Positions 41,911 through 50,531 of a stretch of 64,000 bases of DNA are shown here, piece by piece. Source of the stretch: Micromonospora sp. CB01531 (GTDB lineage: Bacteria > Actinomycetota > Actinomycetes > Mycobacteriales > Micromonosporaceae); the NCBI RefSeq assembly GCF_001905095.1, contig NZ_LWLS01000105.1:186001-250000 (forward strand), written 5' to 3'. Position 1 is the stretch's first letter. Every line of letters starts with the position of its first letter. Below the pieces are notes generated by a model that was not told where the DNA came from, searched no databases, and saw only the letters and a program-made list of their open reading frames with translations. A program made the translations under genes and the position numbers.

Positions 41911-42471
41911 TTGTCACTGGACGACGGAGAGCTTGTCACCCGCGCTCGGGCTGGTGACCTGGAGGCGTACGAACTCCTGGTCGCCCGGCACACCGCGTCC
42001 GCGTACCGGACGGCGGTGCTGCTCGGCGCCGGCCCGGACGCCGAGGACGTCATCCAGGAGGCGTTCGTGAAGGGATACCGCAGTCTCGCCCGCTATCGGG
42101 GAGAGGCTTCCTTCCGTTCCTGGCTCCTGGCGATCGTCGCCAACGAGACGCGGAACCTGCACCGGTCACGCGGCCGGCGGGACGGGCTCGTCCTGCGGGT
42201 CGCGGAGGCGAACCAGGGATCGGAGGTCGCCGAGGACAGCGCGGTCGGCGCCGTCCTCGCCGGCGAACGCCGCGCAATGCTGGTGCAGGCCCTGCGCCGG
42301 CTGCCGGTGAAGGACCGCGAGGTGATCGTCTGCCGGTTCTTCCTCGACCTCAGCGAGGACGAGACGGTGACGATGCTGGGCTGGCCGAGAGGCACCGTGA
42401 AGTCGCGGACCTCCCGGGCCTTGGCCAAGCTCCGCGGCCTGCTCAGTGTCGAGGAGGTCCACCATGGATGA
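41911..42471 (+). CDS. ECF sigma factor
   Basis: A roughly 186-residue ECF sigma-70: region 2 (LEAYELLVARHTASAYRTAV, AEDVIQEAFVKGYRSLARYR, FRSWLLAIVANETRNLHR) and region 4 (LPVKDREVIVCRFFLDLSED, GWPRGTVKSRTSRALAKLRG). The start is unusual: an in-frame stop at 41899 leaves only TTG 41911, with GGGGAGG abutting it, or CTG 41917 at a better distance, as possible N-termini. It overlaps the downstream membrane-protein gene by eight bases, which is probably its anti-sigma factor. Confidence 0.88.
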   Translation: MSLDDGELVTRARAGDLEAYELLVARHTASAYRTAVLLGAGPDAEDVIQEAFVKGYRSLARYRGEASFRSWLLAIVANETRNLHRSRGRRDGLVLRVAEANQGSEVAEDSAVGAVLAGERRAMLVQALRRLPVKDREVIVCRFFLDLSEDETVTMLGWPRGTVKSRTSRALAKLRGLLSVEEVHHG

Positions 42472-43183
42472 CCTCGAACGGGAGCTGCGCGACCTGTCCG
42501 CCTGGCTGGACACCCCCGAACCGCCCGACGTGACCGCCCGGGTACGCGCCCGCCTCACCGCACCCGCGCCCCGGCGACGCCGGTGGCGCTACTACCTCGC
42601 CGCGGTGCTCGCCGCCCTGCTCGTCGCCCTGCTCCCGCCCGGCCGGGCCGCCCTCGCCGATGCCGTGACGGGGCTGCTGCGCTTCGCGGGCATCACTATC
42701 GCCACATCGCCCGCACCGGCCCTGCCCACTGGCGACCCGTCGCCGCTGCCCGCGCAGCGACCCGCCACCCTGCACGAGGCGCAGCGGCTGGTGCACTTCC
42801 CGATCCGCCTGCCGGCGAAGCTGGGCCCACCGGAGCAGGTGCTGGTCGCCGACCCCGACCGGACCGGCGCGTACCGGGTGGCCACCCTGCTCTATCGCGG
42901 CGGCACGCTGCGGCTCGATGCCTTCGACGGTCGTCTCGACCCGGCGTTCCACAAGCTGGCCATGGGGCCGGGCGTAGAGTTGACCGAGGTCGATGCCGGG
43001 TACGCCGTCTGGGTCGGTGGCCCGCACGCGCTGACCTACGTGGATCGAACTGGCACGGTCCGGGAGGAGACCGCACGGCTCGCCGCGTCGACCCTGATCT
43101 GGGAAGAGGCCGGGGTGAGCTACCGGCTCGAAGGTGACCTCGCCAAGGCCGACGCGATCGAGATCGCCAACTCGCTGCGGTAG
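42464..43183 (+). CDS. Membrane protein, probable anti-sigma factor
   Basis: A 239-residue protein: cytoplasmic N-terminus of about 45 residues (MDDLERELRDLSAWLDTPEP), one transmembrane helix (YYLAAVLAALLVALLPPG) and an extracytoplasmic domain of about 170 residues (PATLHEAQRLVHFPIRLPA, YRVATLLYRGG). No HxxxCxxC zinc motif. Topology and the eight-base overlap with the ECF sigma gene make it the likely anti-sigma factor. The outer domain resembles DUF4367-like sensors; not certain. Confidence 0.75.
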   Translation: MDDLERELRDLSAWLDTPEPPDVTARVRARLTAPAPRRRRWRYYLAAVLAALLVALLPPGRAALADAVTGLLRFAGITIATSPAPALPTGDPSPLPAQRPATLHEAQRLVHFPIRLPAKLGPPEQVLVADPDRTGAYRVATLLYRGGTLRLDAFDGRLDPAFHKLAMGPGVELTEVDAGYAVWVGGPHALTYVDRTGTVREETARLAASTLIWEEAGVSYRLEGDLAKADAIEIANSLR

Positions 43184-43587
43184 GGGACACCTTGAACGCC
43201 GGCGAGCGACGATCGATGACGGCCAGCAGTACCCGAAGAAACAGCAGGCCAGCGGGATGTGACAGCGACCGGCCTGGTGGGCGACGGACGAGTCGACCTG
43301 GACGGCGGAAACTGATGGGCTGCGTCCTTGGCCCCGTCCGGATGCTGGCACTGCATTGTGCAGCGTTGAGAGCCGACGCGTCGTCGCACCGTTGTTTCCC
43401 AGTGTTGGCCCGGTGTGTCGGGCATCGGGCACAACGTGGGGAGTGCGGTTCGGGCAGTTGGTCACGACGACGCACATTCGGCCCTCAACGCCGCGAGGTC
43501 CGGTTGGGTAGCACTCCCGATCGATGTTGCCGGAGCAATTAAGGCCGGACGTCCGTGAAGGCTAAATATCCACCACGATGTGGACGG
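43184..43587. other. 404-base stretch with no recognised gene
   Basis: Reading frames in all directions are short or lack family features. Base composition is a little lower in GC than the neighbours, especially near 43540-43570. No inverted-repeat ends of an insertion sequence were found. Confidence 0.45.
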
Positions 43588-44181
43588 CTATGGTCGGAGT
43601 GCCCGGGCGATCAGCCTGCCGATGACCAAGTACACCAGCGCGGCGAGTCCGTAGTTGAGAACGAGCCCAATTTTGGCGTCGTACGGCGTGAACACGTCCC
43701 CGAATCCCAGTACGAACGCTTTGGCAAGCACGTAGACGAATTGAACGAAGCTGTTGCTCTGGTTGGCCCCGGCCAAGGAAAAGAGAATGTGCAAGGCGAA
43801 GATGAGAGCGACGCTGCTGGTCAGGCCGACCGTGGCACGGGCGACGATGGTAGCGGTATCTGCCTGGTTCCGTTGTCGTGGCGGTGGCGCGGCCGGGTAG
43901 GGCTGCGACGCGTAGGCAGGTGGTGTGTACGGCGTCGGGGGTGGGGGGTAGGCCGTCGTCGGGGGTGGGGGGATGGGCGGTGCGGGGTGGGGGTACGGCG
44001 CCGGGGGTTGGTTGTGCGGCGCCGTGGGGTGGGGATAGTGCGCCGTGGGTGCTAGGCCGTCGCCGTGGTGTACGTCTACGTACGCGATCCGCTGTGTAGG
44101 TGGGGGTGGGGGGTGGGGCGGCGTGGGTTGGGTGGGGAACCGGTGTGGTTGGTCGTCGGGGTCGTAGTTGTTGTACGACAT
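43588..44181 (-). CDS. Proline-rich membrane protein
   Basis: A 197-residue protein. Residues 1-110 are extremely rich in Pro with Tyr, Thr and His (HPPPPPTQRI, PPIPPPPTTAYPPPPTPYTP), probably a cytoplasmic unstructured arm. The C-terminal 95 residues have two to three hydrophobic segments (ATVGLTSSVALIFALHILFS; FVQFVYVLAKAFVLGFG; YGLAALVYLVIGRLIARAL), faintly like YggT-type proteins. The ATG start gives MSYNNYDPDD. Function unknown; a perfect palindrome lies 46 bases upstream. Confidence 0.75.
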   Translation of the reverse strand: MSYNNYDPDDQPHRFPTQPTPPHPPPPPTQRIAYVDVHHGDGLAPTAHYPHPTAPHNQPPAPYPHPAPPIPPPPTTAYPPPPTPYTPPAYASQPYPAAPPPRQRNQADTATIVARATVGLTSSVALIFALHILFSLAGANQSNSFVQFVYVLAKAFVLGFGDVFTPYDAKIGLVLNYGLAALVYLVIGRLIARALRP

Positions 44182-44546
44182 GGATGGGCAGTCTACTGTC
44201 GGTCTGGAGTCGGCAAAACCTCTCTTTCCGATTAATCGGATCTTTCTACATCGTGTCTCTAATTCGCCACAGTCCGTGAGTGTCCACTGTGTGAATCTCG
44301 ATATCTGAACGTCGTCGCGACTGTCAGTGACCGCCGTGTTGTAACTGGAGGTGGCCCGCCCCGAAACTCGGTGAAGGCGTTGCCCGGCGGCCGGTTGGTG
44401 CTCACCCGGCGAGGAGGATGCTGTGCAGGTTGGCGACACCGGAAGCGGCGTCCGTTCGAGCGGTTTCGCCCGCCCGACGCGGAGCCCCTTCTGAAGCTGA
44501 TCTGCGGAAGACCACTTCATACCGGGGCTCCGCGCCGGACGTTGGT
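44182..44546. other. Intergenic region, AT-richer promoter area
   Basis: Between the proline-rich protein start and the end of the transpeptidase gene. The part 44210-44300 is markedly AT-rich for this window and must hold the promoter of the minus-strand proline-rich gene. No coding sequence or RNA gene recognised. Confidence 0.45.
44227..44240. promoter_or_regulatory. Perfect 14-base palindrome
   Basis: TCCGATTAATCGGA, 46 bases upstream of the proline-rich membrane-protein gene, within the AT-rich block. A plausible operator; the cognate regulator is not evident. Confidence 0.5.
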
Positions 44547-46460
44547 TCAGGACGACCGCGGCCTTGGCAAGCCGATCACTGTGCCTTCGCGGCGGGGGTC
44601 GGCGCCGCCGTACTGCTTGCCGGTCTTCGGATCGACCACTACTGCCTGCACCGAACCGATGTCGGCGCCGGTGCTGACCGTGTAGCCGAGTGTGCGCAGA
44701 CCGTCAACGGTGTCCTGCGGGAATCCGTTCTCGAGTGAGACCGAACTTGCCGCGCTGGTCACTGACACGCGAGGCGCATCGATCGCGTCCTGGATCGTCA
44801 TCTTGTGGTCGATGAGATTGAGGGCGACGTTGAACACCGAGTTGATGATCGTGGAGCCCCCGGGCGAGCCGAAGGCAACCAGCGGCTTGCCGTCGGGCGT
44901 GAGGATCAGGGTCGGCGTCATGCTGCTGCGCGGGCGCTTGCCCGGCTGCACGTCGTTGAACCCGGGCCCGCCGGTGTAGGGGTTGACCGTCGGTGTCAGG
45001 TTGAAGTCGGTCAGCTCGTTGTTGAGCAGGAAGCCGAAGTTGCGGAACGAGGCATCGGTGTCCCGGTAGCCGGCGAACACGCCGATGCCGTGCCCCGACT
45101 CGATCGTGTTGGTGTAGGACACCAGGTTGCCCCACTTGTCCACGACCGAGAAGTGCGTGGTCGTCTCGCCCGGCCCGGTGACCGGTTCAGCCGTCGGGAT
45201 CAACGTGCCGGCTTCTACGTCCGGGTTCTCGAACGGACGCGGGTCTCCCGGCGACGGGTTCGGCGTGATCCGCGCGCCCGGCACGATCGCGGCCCCGCGG
45301 AGCGCGACGTAGTTCGGGTGCAGCAGCCCCCGGCTCGGCTCCGGCACGAAGCCGCTGTCGCCCATCCATACCGACCGGTCGGCGAACGCGAGCCGCATCG
45401 CATCGGCCATCACGTTCACGGTCTTCGTGGAGCCGAAGCCGAAGCCCTGGCTTTCATCCCCGATCGGAAGGCGCTCGAGCATTTTCAGCATCTGGGTCAC
45501 GGTCAAGCCGCCTGACGACGGTGACGACATCGCCCGGATCTTGTAACCGCGATACGTGCTCTCCACGGGTGTACGCAGCGTCGCCTGGTAGTTCTCCAAG
45601 TCGGCGAAGGTCATGCTGCCACCCTTGCCGTTCGGCGCCTGCGGCCGGTTGAACTTCTGGCCCTCGACGATGCCCTTGGCGATGTCGCAGCCCTTCTCCG
45701 GCATGTACACGTAGAAGCAGTCGCCGCCGTTGGTGGCGATCTTGCGGAAGGTTTCGGCAAGGGGCTTGTTCTGCACCAGCGAGCCGACCGCCGGGGGTGC
45801 GCCGCCTGGGCAGAAATACGCTTCGGTCTCCGGCGAGTTCCGCGCTCGGCTGCTGCAGCTGGCTTCCGAATAGCGCGGGGTAGCGGCGAAGCCGTCGTCG
45901 GCGAGTCTGACGGCCGGCTGCAGGTTGCGAGCGAGCGACAGGTTGCCGTAGCGCTCCAGCGCCATTTCGGTGCCGCGCACCATCCCCGGCACGCCGACGG
46001 CCACGCCCTGCAGCGACGGGTTCGGCACGCCCACGAACATGCCGGGTGTCGCACCGGCCGGCGCGCGCTCGCGGGAGTCGATGGCGACCGTCTCGCCGGT
46101 CTCCGCCAGGTGGATCATCATGAAGCCGCCGCCGCCGATGCCGGCCGATTGCGGCTCCACCACGTTCAGCGCGTAGGCGATCGCCACCGCGGCGTCCACC
46201 GCGTTGCCACCGTCTTCGAGGACCTGCGCGCCGGCTTCGGCGGCGTAGGGGTTGGCCACCGCCACGACGCCCTGGCGGAATGCCTTGCCGGACCACGGCG
46301 GCGGGTTGCCCTGGGCGTGCGACGGCAGGGACACGGTGGACTGGATGCCAAGCGACGGATCCTTGCTGCCCGTATCTGCGATTGCCATCGAGCCAGGACT
46401 TGTGCCCACCAGCAGACCTGCCAGCAGGACGCAGCCGAGGGCTCTTCGAGAGTGAGTCAT
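44547..46460 (-). CDS. ggt: Gamma-glutamyltranspeptidase, secreted
   Basis: A 637-residue proenzyme of the GGT (Ntn hydrolase) family that hydrolyses or transfers the gamma-glutamyl group of glutathione and related peptides. Seen: signal peptide CVLLAGLLVGTSPGSMAIA, GGNAVDAAVA, substrate Arg131 in IDSRERAP, the autoprocessing/nucleophile Thr435 in ETTTHFSVVD, and GSPGGSTIINSV in the small subunit. ATG at 46460 follows GGGAAGG. Complete in length. Monocistronic; decayed sequence lies upstream. Confidence 0.93.
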   Translation of the reverse strand: MTHSRRALGCVLLAGLLVGTSPGSMAIADTGSKDPSLGIQSTVSLPSHAQGNPPPWSGKAFRQGVVAVANPYAAEAGAQVLEDGGNAVDAAVAIAYALNVVEPQSAGIGGGGFMMIHLAETGETVAIDSRERAPAGATPGMFVGVPNPSLQGVAVGVPGMVRGTEMALERYGNLSLARNLQPAVRLADDGFAATPRYSEASCSSRARNSPETEAYFCPGGAPPAVGSLVQNKPLAETFRKIATNGGDCFYVYMPEKGCDIAKGIVEGQKFNRPQAPNGKGGSMTFADLENYQATLRTPVESTYRGYKIRAMSSPSSGGLTVTQMLKMLERLPIGDESQGFGFGSTKTVNVMADAMRLAFADRSVWMGDSGFVPEPSRGLLHPNYVALRGAAIVPGARITPNPSPGDPRPFENPDVEAGTLIPTAEPVTGPGETTTHFSVVDKWGNLVSYTNTIESGHGIGVFAGYRDTDASFRNFGFLLNNELTDFNLTPTVNPYTGGPGFNDVQPGKRPRSSMTPTLILTPDGKPLVAFGSPGGSTIINSVFNVALNLIDHKMTIQDAIDAPRVSVTSAASSVSLENGFPQDTVDGLRTLGYTVSTGADIGSVQAVVVDPKTGKQYGGADPRREGTVIGLPRPRSS

Positions 46461-46495
46461 GTCCTTCCCTCCATCGACGAACGTTTGGTTCGGTG

Positions 46496-46696
46496 TCACT
46501 GACCGGCCTGCTGGTCGGCGTCGCGGATCATGCGCTCTGCGTACCCGATGACGGGCCGCGCCTGCTTGGTCGGGAGGCTTCTGGCTCGCTCGAAGGCCGT
46601 CGACTGGTTGATGAACGCACGAAGCTGATTCGTTCCCGCATCGACGTCGCCCCACCGACCGAACTGATCCGTGTCCGCAACCTCCGCGCAGGTCAA
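46496..46696 (-). pseudogene. FIMAH-like C-terminal fragment
   Basis: A 66-codon minus-strand frame containing GTNQLRAFINQSTAFERARS and LPTKQARPVIGYAERMI, resembling the FIMAH/C-terminal helical domain found at the end of secreted actinobacterial enzymes. The enzyme itself is missing and the upstream sequence is not homologous in any frame I can read. Its stop lies 35 bases before the transpeptidase start. Interpreted as a remnant; alternatively a small gene of its own. Confidence 0.45.
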
Positions 46697-46822
46697 AGAT
46701 GTACGAGCCGGATAGATCGGATATCCGAGCCGGCTGGATTCGGGGTGAGCGTATGCGCATTCATTGTCATTGAACGGTCGGGTGAGCCGGACTTGAGCAT
46801 CTCTTGAGGAGCCACGGCAAAA

Positions 46823-46903
46823 CTATGTGGACGGGGCTGGTGCAGCCCCTACACGGCCTCCGACCTGACCGCCTCGTTCGACGACCTACGGCTCGGACCG
46901 TGA
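46823..46903 (+). pseudogene. Short C-terminal remnant of a secreted protein
   Basis: In one plus-strand frame the sequence reads GRGWCSPYTASDLTASFDDL then RLGP and a stop at 46901-46903. It looks like the end of a lectin-like or glycosidase C-terminal domain (a T-A-S-F-D-D-L tail is common there). Nothing upstream continues it. Very short, so the assignment is tentative. Confidence 0.35.
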
Positions 46904-47043
46904 TCACTCCCCACCGGTTGGTTGAGCCGGCCCGCCCGATGGCGGCCGCTCGCCATTTCCGGTAGTCGCCAGCGATCATGCTGTCCGCCGCCGGTACGGC
47001 TCGACTATGAAAGGGGGACGCATCTCTTACCACTGGGAGTCCC

Positions 47044-49425
47044 ATGACCATGCCACTCTCGGCCCTGCACCGGGCGAGCACCGCCTCCGTCACCTCGCTC
47101 GCCGTCGTGGTCGGCCTGCTCACCGCGGCGCCGTGGTCCACGGCGAACGCGGCGGCCTCCACCGATGGCCTCGCCCCGGCGCCGGCCGGGCGGGTTGTCT
47201 CCGTGGGCGGCGGAGCCGAGGTCGCCCTGACGCCGCTCGGAGACACCGGCGCCACCTCGCTCGCCGCGCTGCCCGGCCCCGACGGTGTGACTCCTGGCCT
47301 TGTTGTCGCGACGAACAAGACAGCCACGACCGTGCAGACGACCGATGCCGCCAGCACGCCGACCGTGATCGAGGGCCACGCCGCACCTCTGGCCGCCAGC
47401 GCTGCCGACACCGTGCCGCTGCACTTCTCCGCGGTGGGCCGGGACGGCCGGGCCGCCCAGGCGTACATCACTGTGTTCGACCTTGAGCACGGCGCGGCCT
47501 GGACCCGGCAGTTGGTCACCGACCCGGATCCGGGCAACGAGTGCTCCGAGGCCACCTTCGCCCGGACCACCTGCGTGCTCGTACCGCCCGGCGAGTACTC
47601 GGTGATGGCGTTCGTCACGACTCTGCCCGCCGAGAAGCCGACCATCGGAAGCAGCCGCACGTTCCAGAACATCTCGCTCGTGGGCGAGCCGGAGACGACG
47701 GTGAGCGGTGCGCGAACCATCGCGTTCGACGCCCGCGATGCCCGGCAGCTCGCGATCAGTACACCGGGTCGCAGCACCAAGGTGCCGCCGCAGGGTGCCA
47801 TGCTCATCGGCTACGACCGCACCGCCGCGGACGGGTCCGCAGTCCACCTGGACATGCGCCCGGCATACCTCCTCGACCAGCACTTCTACCTGCAGCCGAC
47901 GCCGCAGGTGTCCATCGGGACGTTCCAGGCGCGCACCCGGGTCCGGCTGGAGGCGCCCGACATCGCCCTGTCCGCGCCGACCGCGCCGGCTCTGCACCCG
48001 GAGTACGTCGACCGGATCTGGTTCTCCGATGTCGCTTCGGACTTCCCGGTCGTCAACGGCCGGTCCGGCCTTCCCGTGGTGGACGTCGGTCACGCCACGG
48101 CGGCCGATCTCGCCGGCCAGCAGCTGCACGGTGCGCTGGCGCTGGTCACGCACTCTGCCGGCATGTCGATCGCCGAACAGTCCAACAACGCCGCCGCACA
48201 CGGTGCGGGGGTGGTCGTGATCCGCAACGACGGCGCCGGTGACATCAGCGACCCGGGCGGCACCGGGGTCAAGCTGCAGGTGCCGACGATCCGGCTGAAC
48301 CGGGAAGAGGGCCTCGCGCTCTCCCACCTCCCCAAGGGAGCCATGGTGACCGTCGAGGGAGAGCAGGCCAGCCCCTATGTTTACGACCTCTACCTGAAGG
48401 TGAAGGACCGGATCCCCGAGAACCCCAACTACGTCGCCATCCCCGGGCAGCTCGCCACTCAGGTGCGTCAGGTGTACGGGCAGCCGACGCTTCCCTCGAC
48501 GTTCTCCGAAGCGGCGTACCCGTGGCAGCCCGGCGACTCGTTCGTCGTCTCGACGACGTTCCCCTTCGCGGCCGGGCCGCGTACGCGCGCCGAGTACCGC
48601 ATCCCCGACCCGGACACAGCATGGAGCTACGCGGTGTTCGCTCCGGAGGCCCCCTACAACGCGATGTTCCCCAAGGCGCCAGTGCTGCCGATGAGCCTGA
48701 GCATGCCCGGGCGCCAGGCGTACTCGGACCGCGAACAGGACCAGCTGCCCTTCGGCCGGGCGCCGATCACGGCGGCCCCGAATCCCGCTCGGCCCGTCCA
48801 GCGCTCCGGTGATCAACTACGCGTTGCCGTCGACGGCTTCACCGACGCGGACGGAAACCACGGAACGGAGTACACCCACCCGAGTGGGGTGCGCACCCAT
48901 CTCGAGATCAGGGCCGACGGCACCCTGGTCGGGGAGACGGACAACCTCCCCTCCGGCACGGTCCGGCTTCCGGGCGGCGAGTCTCGCGTCTCGATCTCGT
49001 TCACCGCGGACAACCCGCAGGCGTGGAATCAGCTGTCGACACACACCGCCACCGCCTGGAGCTTCCCGTCGACGACGACCGCCGGAGGTGCGGCGGAGAC
49101 CCAGCCGCTGCTCCTGCCGGACTACGACGTCGGCGTCGACCTGCACAGCCGGGTCCGGGCCGACCGCCAGGGCCGAGTGGCGTTCGATCTGCGGCTGCGG
49201 CGCCCCGACGGCGTACCGTCCACGCCGGGCGGGGAGCCGAGCATCGACGCGTCGTACGACGACGGTGCGACCTGGCGGCCAGCGGCCGTCACCCACGGTA
49301 CCGACGGCTGGCGCGTCGAGCTGCCGGCAGGCAGCGGCCTGGTGTCGCTGCGGCTACACGCGGAGGACACCGGCGGCTCAGTGGTCGACCAGACGATCGT
49401 CCGGGCCTTCGACGTCGTGCACTGA
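47044..49425 (+). CDS. Large secreted protein with PA domain, no peptidase domain
   Basis: A 793-residue exported protein: signal peptide (VTSLAVVVGLLTAAPWSTANA), then beta-rich sequence, a PA (protease-associated) domain at about 350-440 (LHGALALVTHSAGMSIAEQS, AAHGAGVVVIRND) and C-terminal beta-sandwich-like repeats (YDDGATWRPAAV). It resembles the accessory regions of secreted S8 proteases, but I find no Asp/His/Ser catalytic motifs. Could be a carrier, inhibitor or cell-surface factor. GGGAGTCCC precedes the ATG. Its 3' end overlaps the convergent regulator gene by 48 bases. Confidence 0.8.
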   Translation: MTMPLSALHRASTASVTSLAVVVGLLTAAPWSTANAAASTDGLAPAPAGRVVSVGGGAEVALTPLGDTGATSLAALPGPDGVTPGLVVATNKTATTVQTTDAASTPTVIEGHAAPLAASAADTVPLHFSAVGRDGRAAQAYITVFDLEHGAAWTRQLVTDPDPGNECSEATFARTTCVLVPPGEYSVMAFVTTLPAEKPTIGSSRTFQNISLVGEPETTVSGARTIAFDARDARQLAISTPGRSTKVPPQGAMLIGYDRTAADGSAVHLDMRPAYLLDQHFYLQPTPQVSIGTFQARTRVRLEAPDIALSAPTAPALHPEYVDRIWFSDVASDFPVVNGRSGLPVVDVGHATAADLAGQQLHGALALVTHSAGMSIAEQSNNAAAHGAGVVVIRNDGAGDISDPGGTGVKLQVPTIRLNREEGLALSHLPKGAMVTVEGEQASPYVYDLYLKVKDRIPENPNYVAIPGQLATQVRQVYGQPTLPSTFSEAAYPWQPGDSFVVSTTFPFAAGPRTRAEYRIPDPDTAWSYAVFAPEAPYNAMFPKAPVLPMSLSMPGRQAYSDREQDQLPFGRAPITAAPNPARPVQRSGDQLRVAVDGFTDADGNHGTEYTHPSGVRTHLEIRADGTLVGETDNLPSGTVRLPGGESRVSISFTADNPQAWNQLSTHTATAWSFPSTTTAGGAAETQPLLLPDYDVGVDLHSRVRADRQGRVAFDLRLRRPDGVPSTPGGEPSIDASYDDGATWRPAAVTHGTDGWRVELPAGSGLVSLRLHAEDTGGSVVDQTIVRAFDVVH

Positions 49426-50370
49426 GCTCTCGAGCCAACCGAGCCGGACCGCCTGCACGCCCGCCTGGAAGCGCGTGCGGACGTGCAGGTGGTCCATCAG
49501 CTCCGCGATCCGGCGGCTGAGCGTGCGGGTGCTGGTGCCCAGCCTGCGGGCAACCGCGTCGTCCTTCGCGCCGGAGGCGAGCAGCGCGGCGAGCTGGCGA
49601 TCGCTGAACCCGCCCTCATCTGCCGGAGCGACGATCGGCGTCGCCTGCGCCCAGAGCAGCTCGAAGAGCTGGATCAGCGCGTCGAGGAGGGTGGAAGGTC
49701 GGATGCAGACCGCCGCATCGGCGCTCTGCCCGCCGACCGGCAGGATCGCCAGCCGGCGGTCGCCTATCGCCAGTTTCATCGGCAGGCCGGTGTGTACCCG
49801 GGACTGCTCACCCACGCCGGCTGCATCCTGGACCTCCTCAAGCGCGCCCGGCAGCTCCAGCGCCTCTGGGGCGTAGATGCCGCGCACCCGCACCTTCGCG
49901 CGCAGGAGCCGGCGGACCGAGTTGTCCGACCGCCGGGGATCGGCGACGTACGGCGGGCGATCGAGCACCATGAGCTCGTGCCGGGTGGTGCTGAGCAGGT
50001 GCTCGAACCGGGCAGCGATCGCTGCCCGGCCGACCAGCACCTCGACGATCTCCTCCGGGCGGTACCGCTCCTCGGCGGGCATCTCAGCGAGCAGGGTGCG
50101 CGCGGCGAGCTGAGTGCGCGCCAGCTCATCGCGGCGTCGGTCGACCAGCGCGTCAACGGCGACGTCGGGTCGCGCCGCGCGCATCCTGGCGGGCTGGCCG
50201 GGCAGCCGGTGCACCAGGCCCAGCTCCTCGAGTCTGGTCAGCGAGCTGCCCACCTCGGCCGCACCACGGTCAAGTGCCGCGGCGAGGTCGCGCTGGGACG
50301 CCTCGGGGCGGGACAGGAGTTCGCGGTAGACCATCTCGTCCTCGGGGCGGACACCGATCGGCTCGAGCAC
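49378..50370 (-). CDS. TrmB-like / LuxR-type HTH regulator
   Basis: A 330-residue regulator with a TrmB-like N-terminal winged helix (MVYRELLSRPEASQRDLAAA, LTRLEELGLVHRLPG), a phospholipase-D-like sensor region in the middle (HELMVLDRPPYV, VRVRGIYAPEALE) and a C-terminal LuxR-type HTH (FSDRQLAALLASGAKDDAVA, RRLGTSTRTLSRRIAELM). Such regulators are often next to genes for secreted S8 peptidases in actinomycetes; here the partner is the PA-domain protein, with which it overlaps tail to tail. GTG 50370 is the likely start. Confidence 0.82.
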   Translation of the reverse strand: MLEPIGVRPEDEMVYRELLSRPEASQRDLAAALDRGAAEVGSSLTRLEELGLVHRLPGQPARMRAARPDVAVDALVDRRRDELARTQLAARTLLAEMPAEERYRPEEIVEVLVGRAAIAARFEHLLSTTRHELMVLDRPPYVADPRRSDNSVRRLLRAKVRVRGIYAPEALELPGALEEVQDAAGVGEQSRVHTGLPMKLAIGDRRLAILPVGGQSADAAVCIRPSTLLDALIQLFELLWAQATPIVAPADEGGFSDRQLAALLASGAKDDAVARRLGTSTRTLSRRIAELMDHLHVRTRFQAGVQAVRLGWLESSVHDVEGPDDRLVDH

Positions 50371-50531
50371 CCGCCCATCTTGCCCCGGTCGGCCGGGCGG
50401 CCACCCAGGCACCCAGCTGCTGGTGGCATGTGGGCGGCAGTCGGGTGCACTGAACGGCGTCGAACAGCACCTGACAACGGTGGTAGCGGGTTGAGCGAGC
50501 CAGGCTGGTGAGGCACCTGCGCAAGCGACTG

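Noticed and set aside
43184-43587. Possible transposase remnant on the minus strand
   Set aside because: Some Arg/Pro-rich frames looked transposase-like, but no DDE motif, terminal repeats or target duplication could be found.
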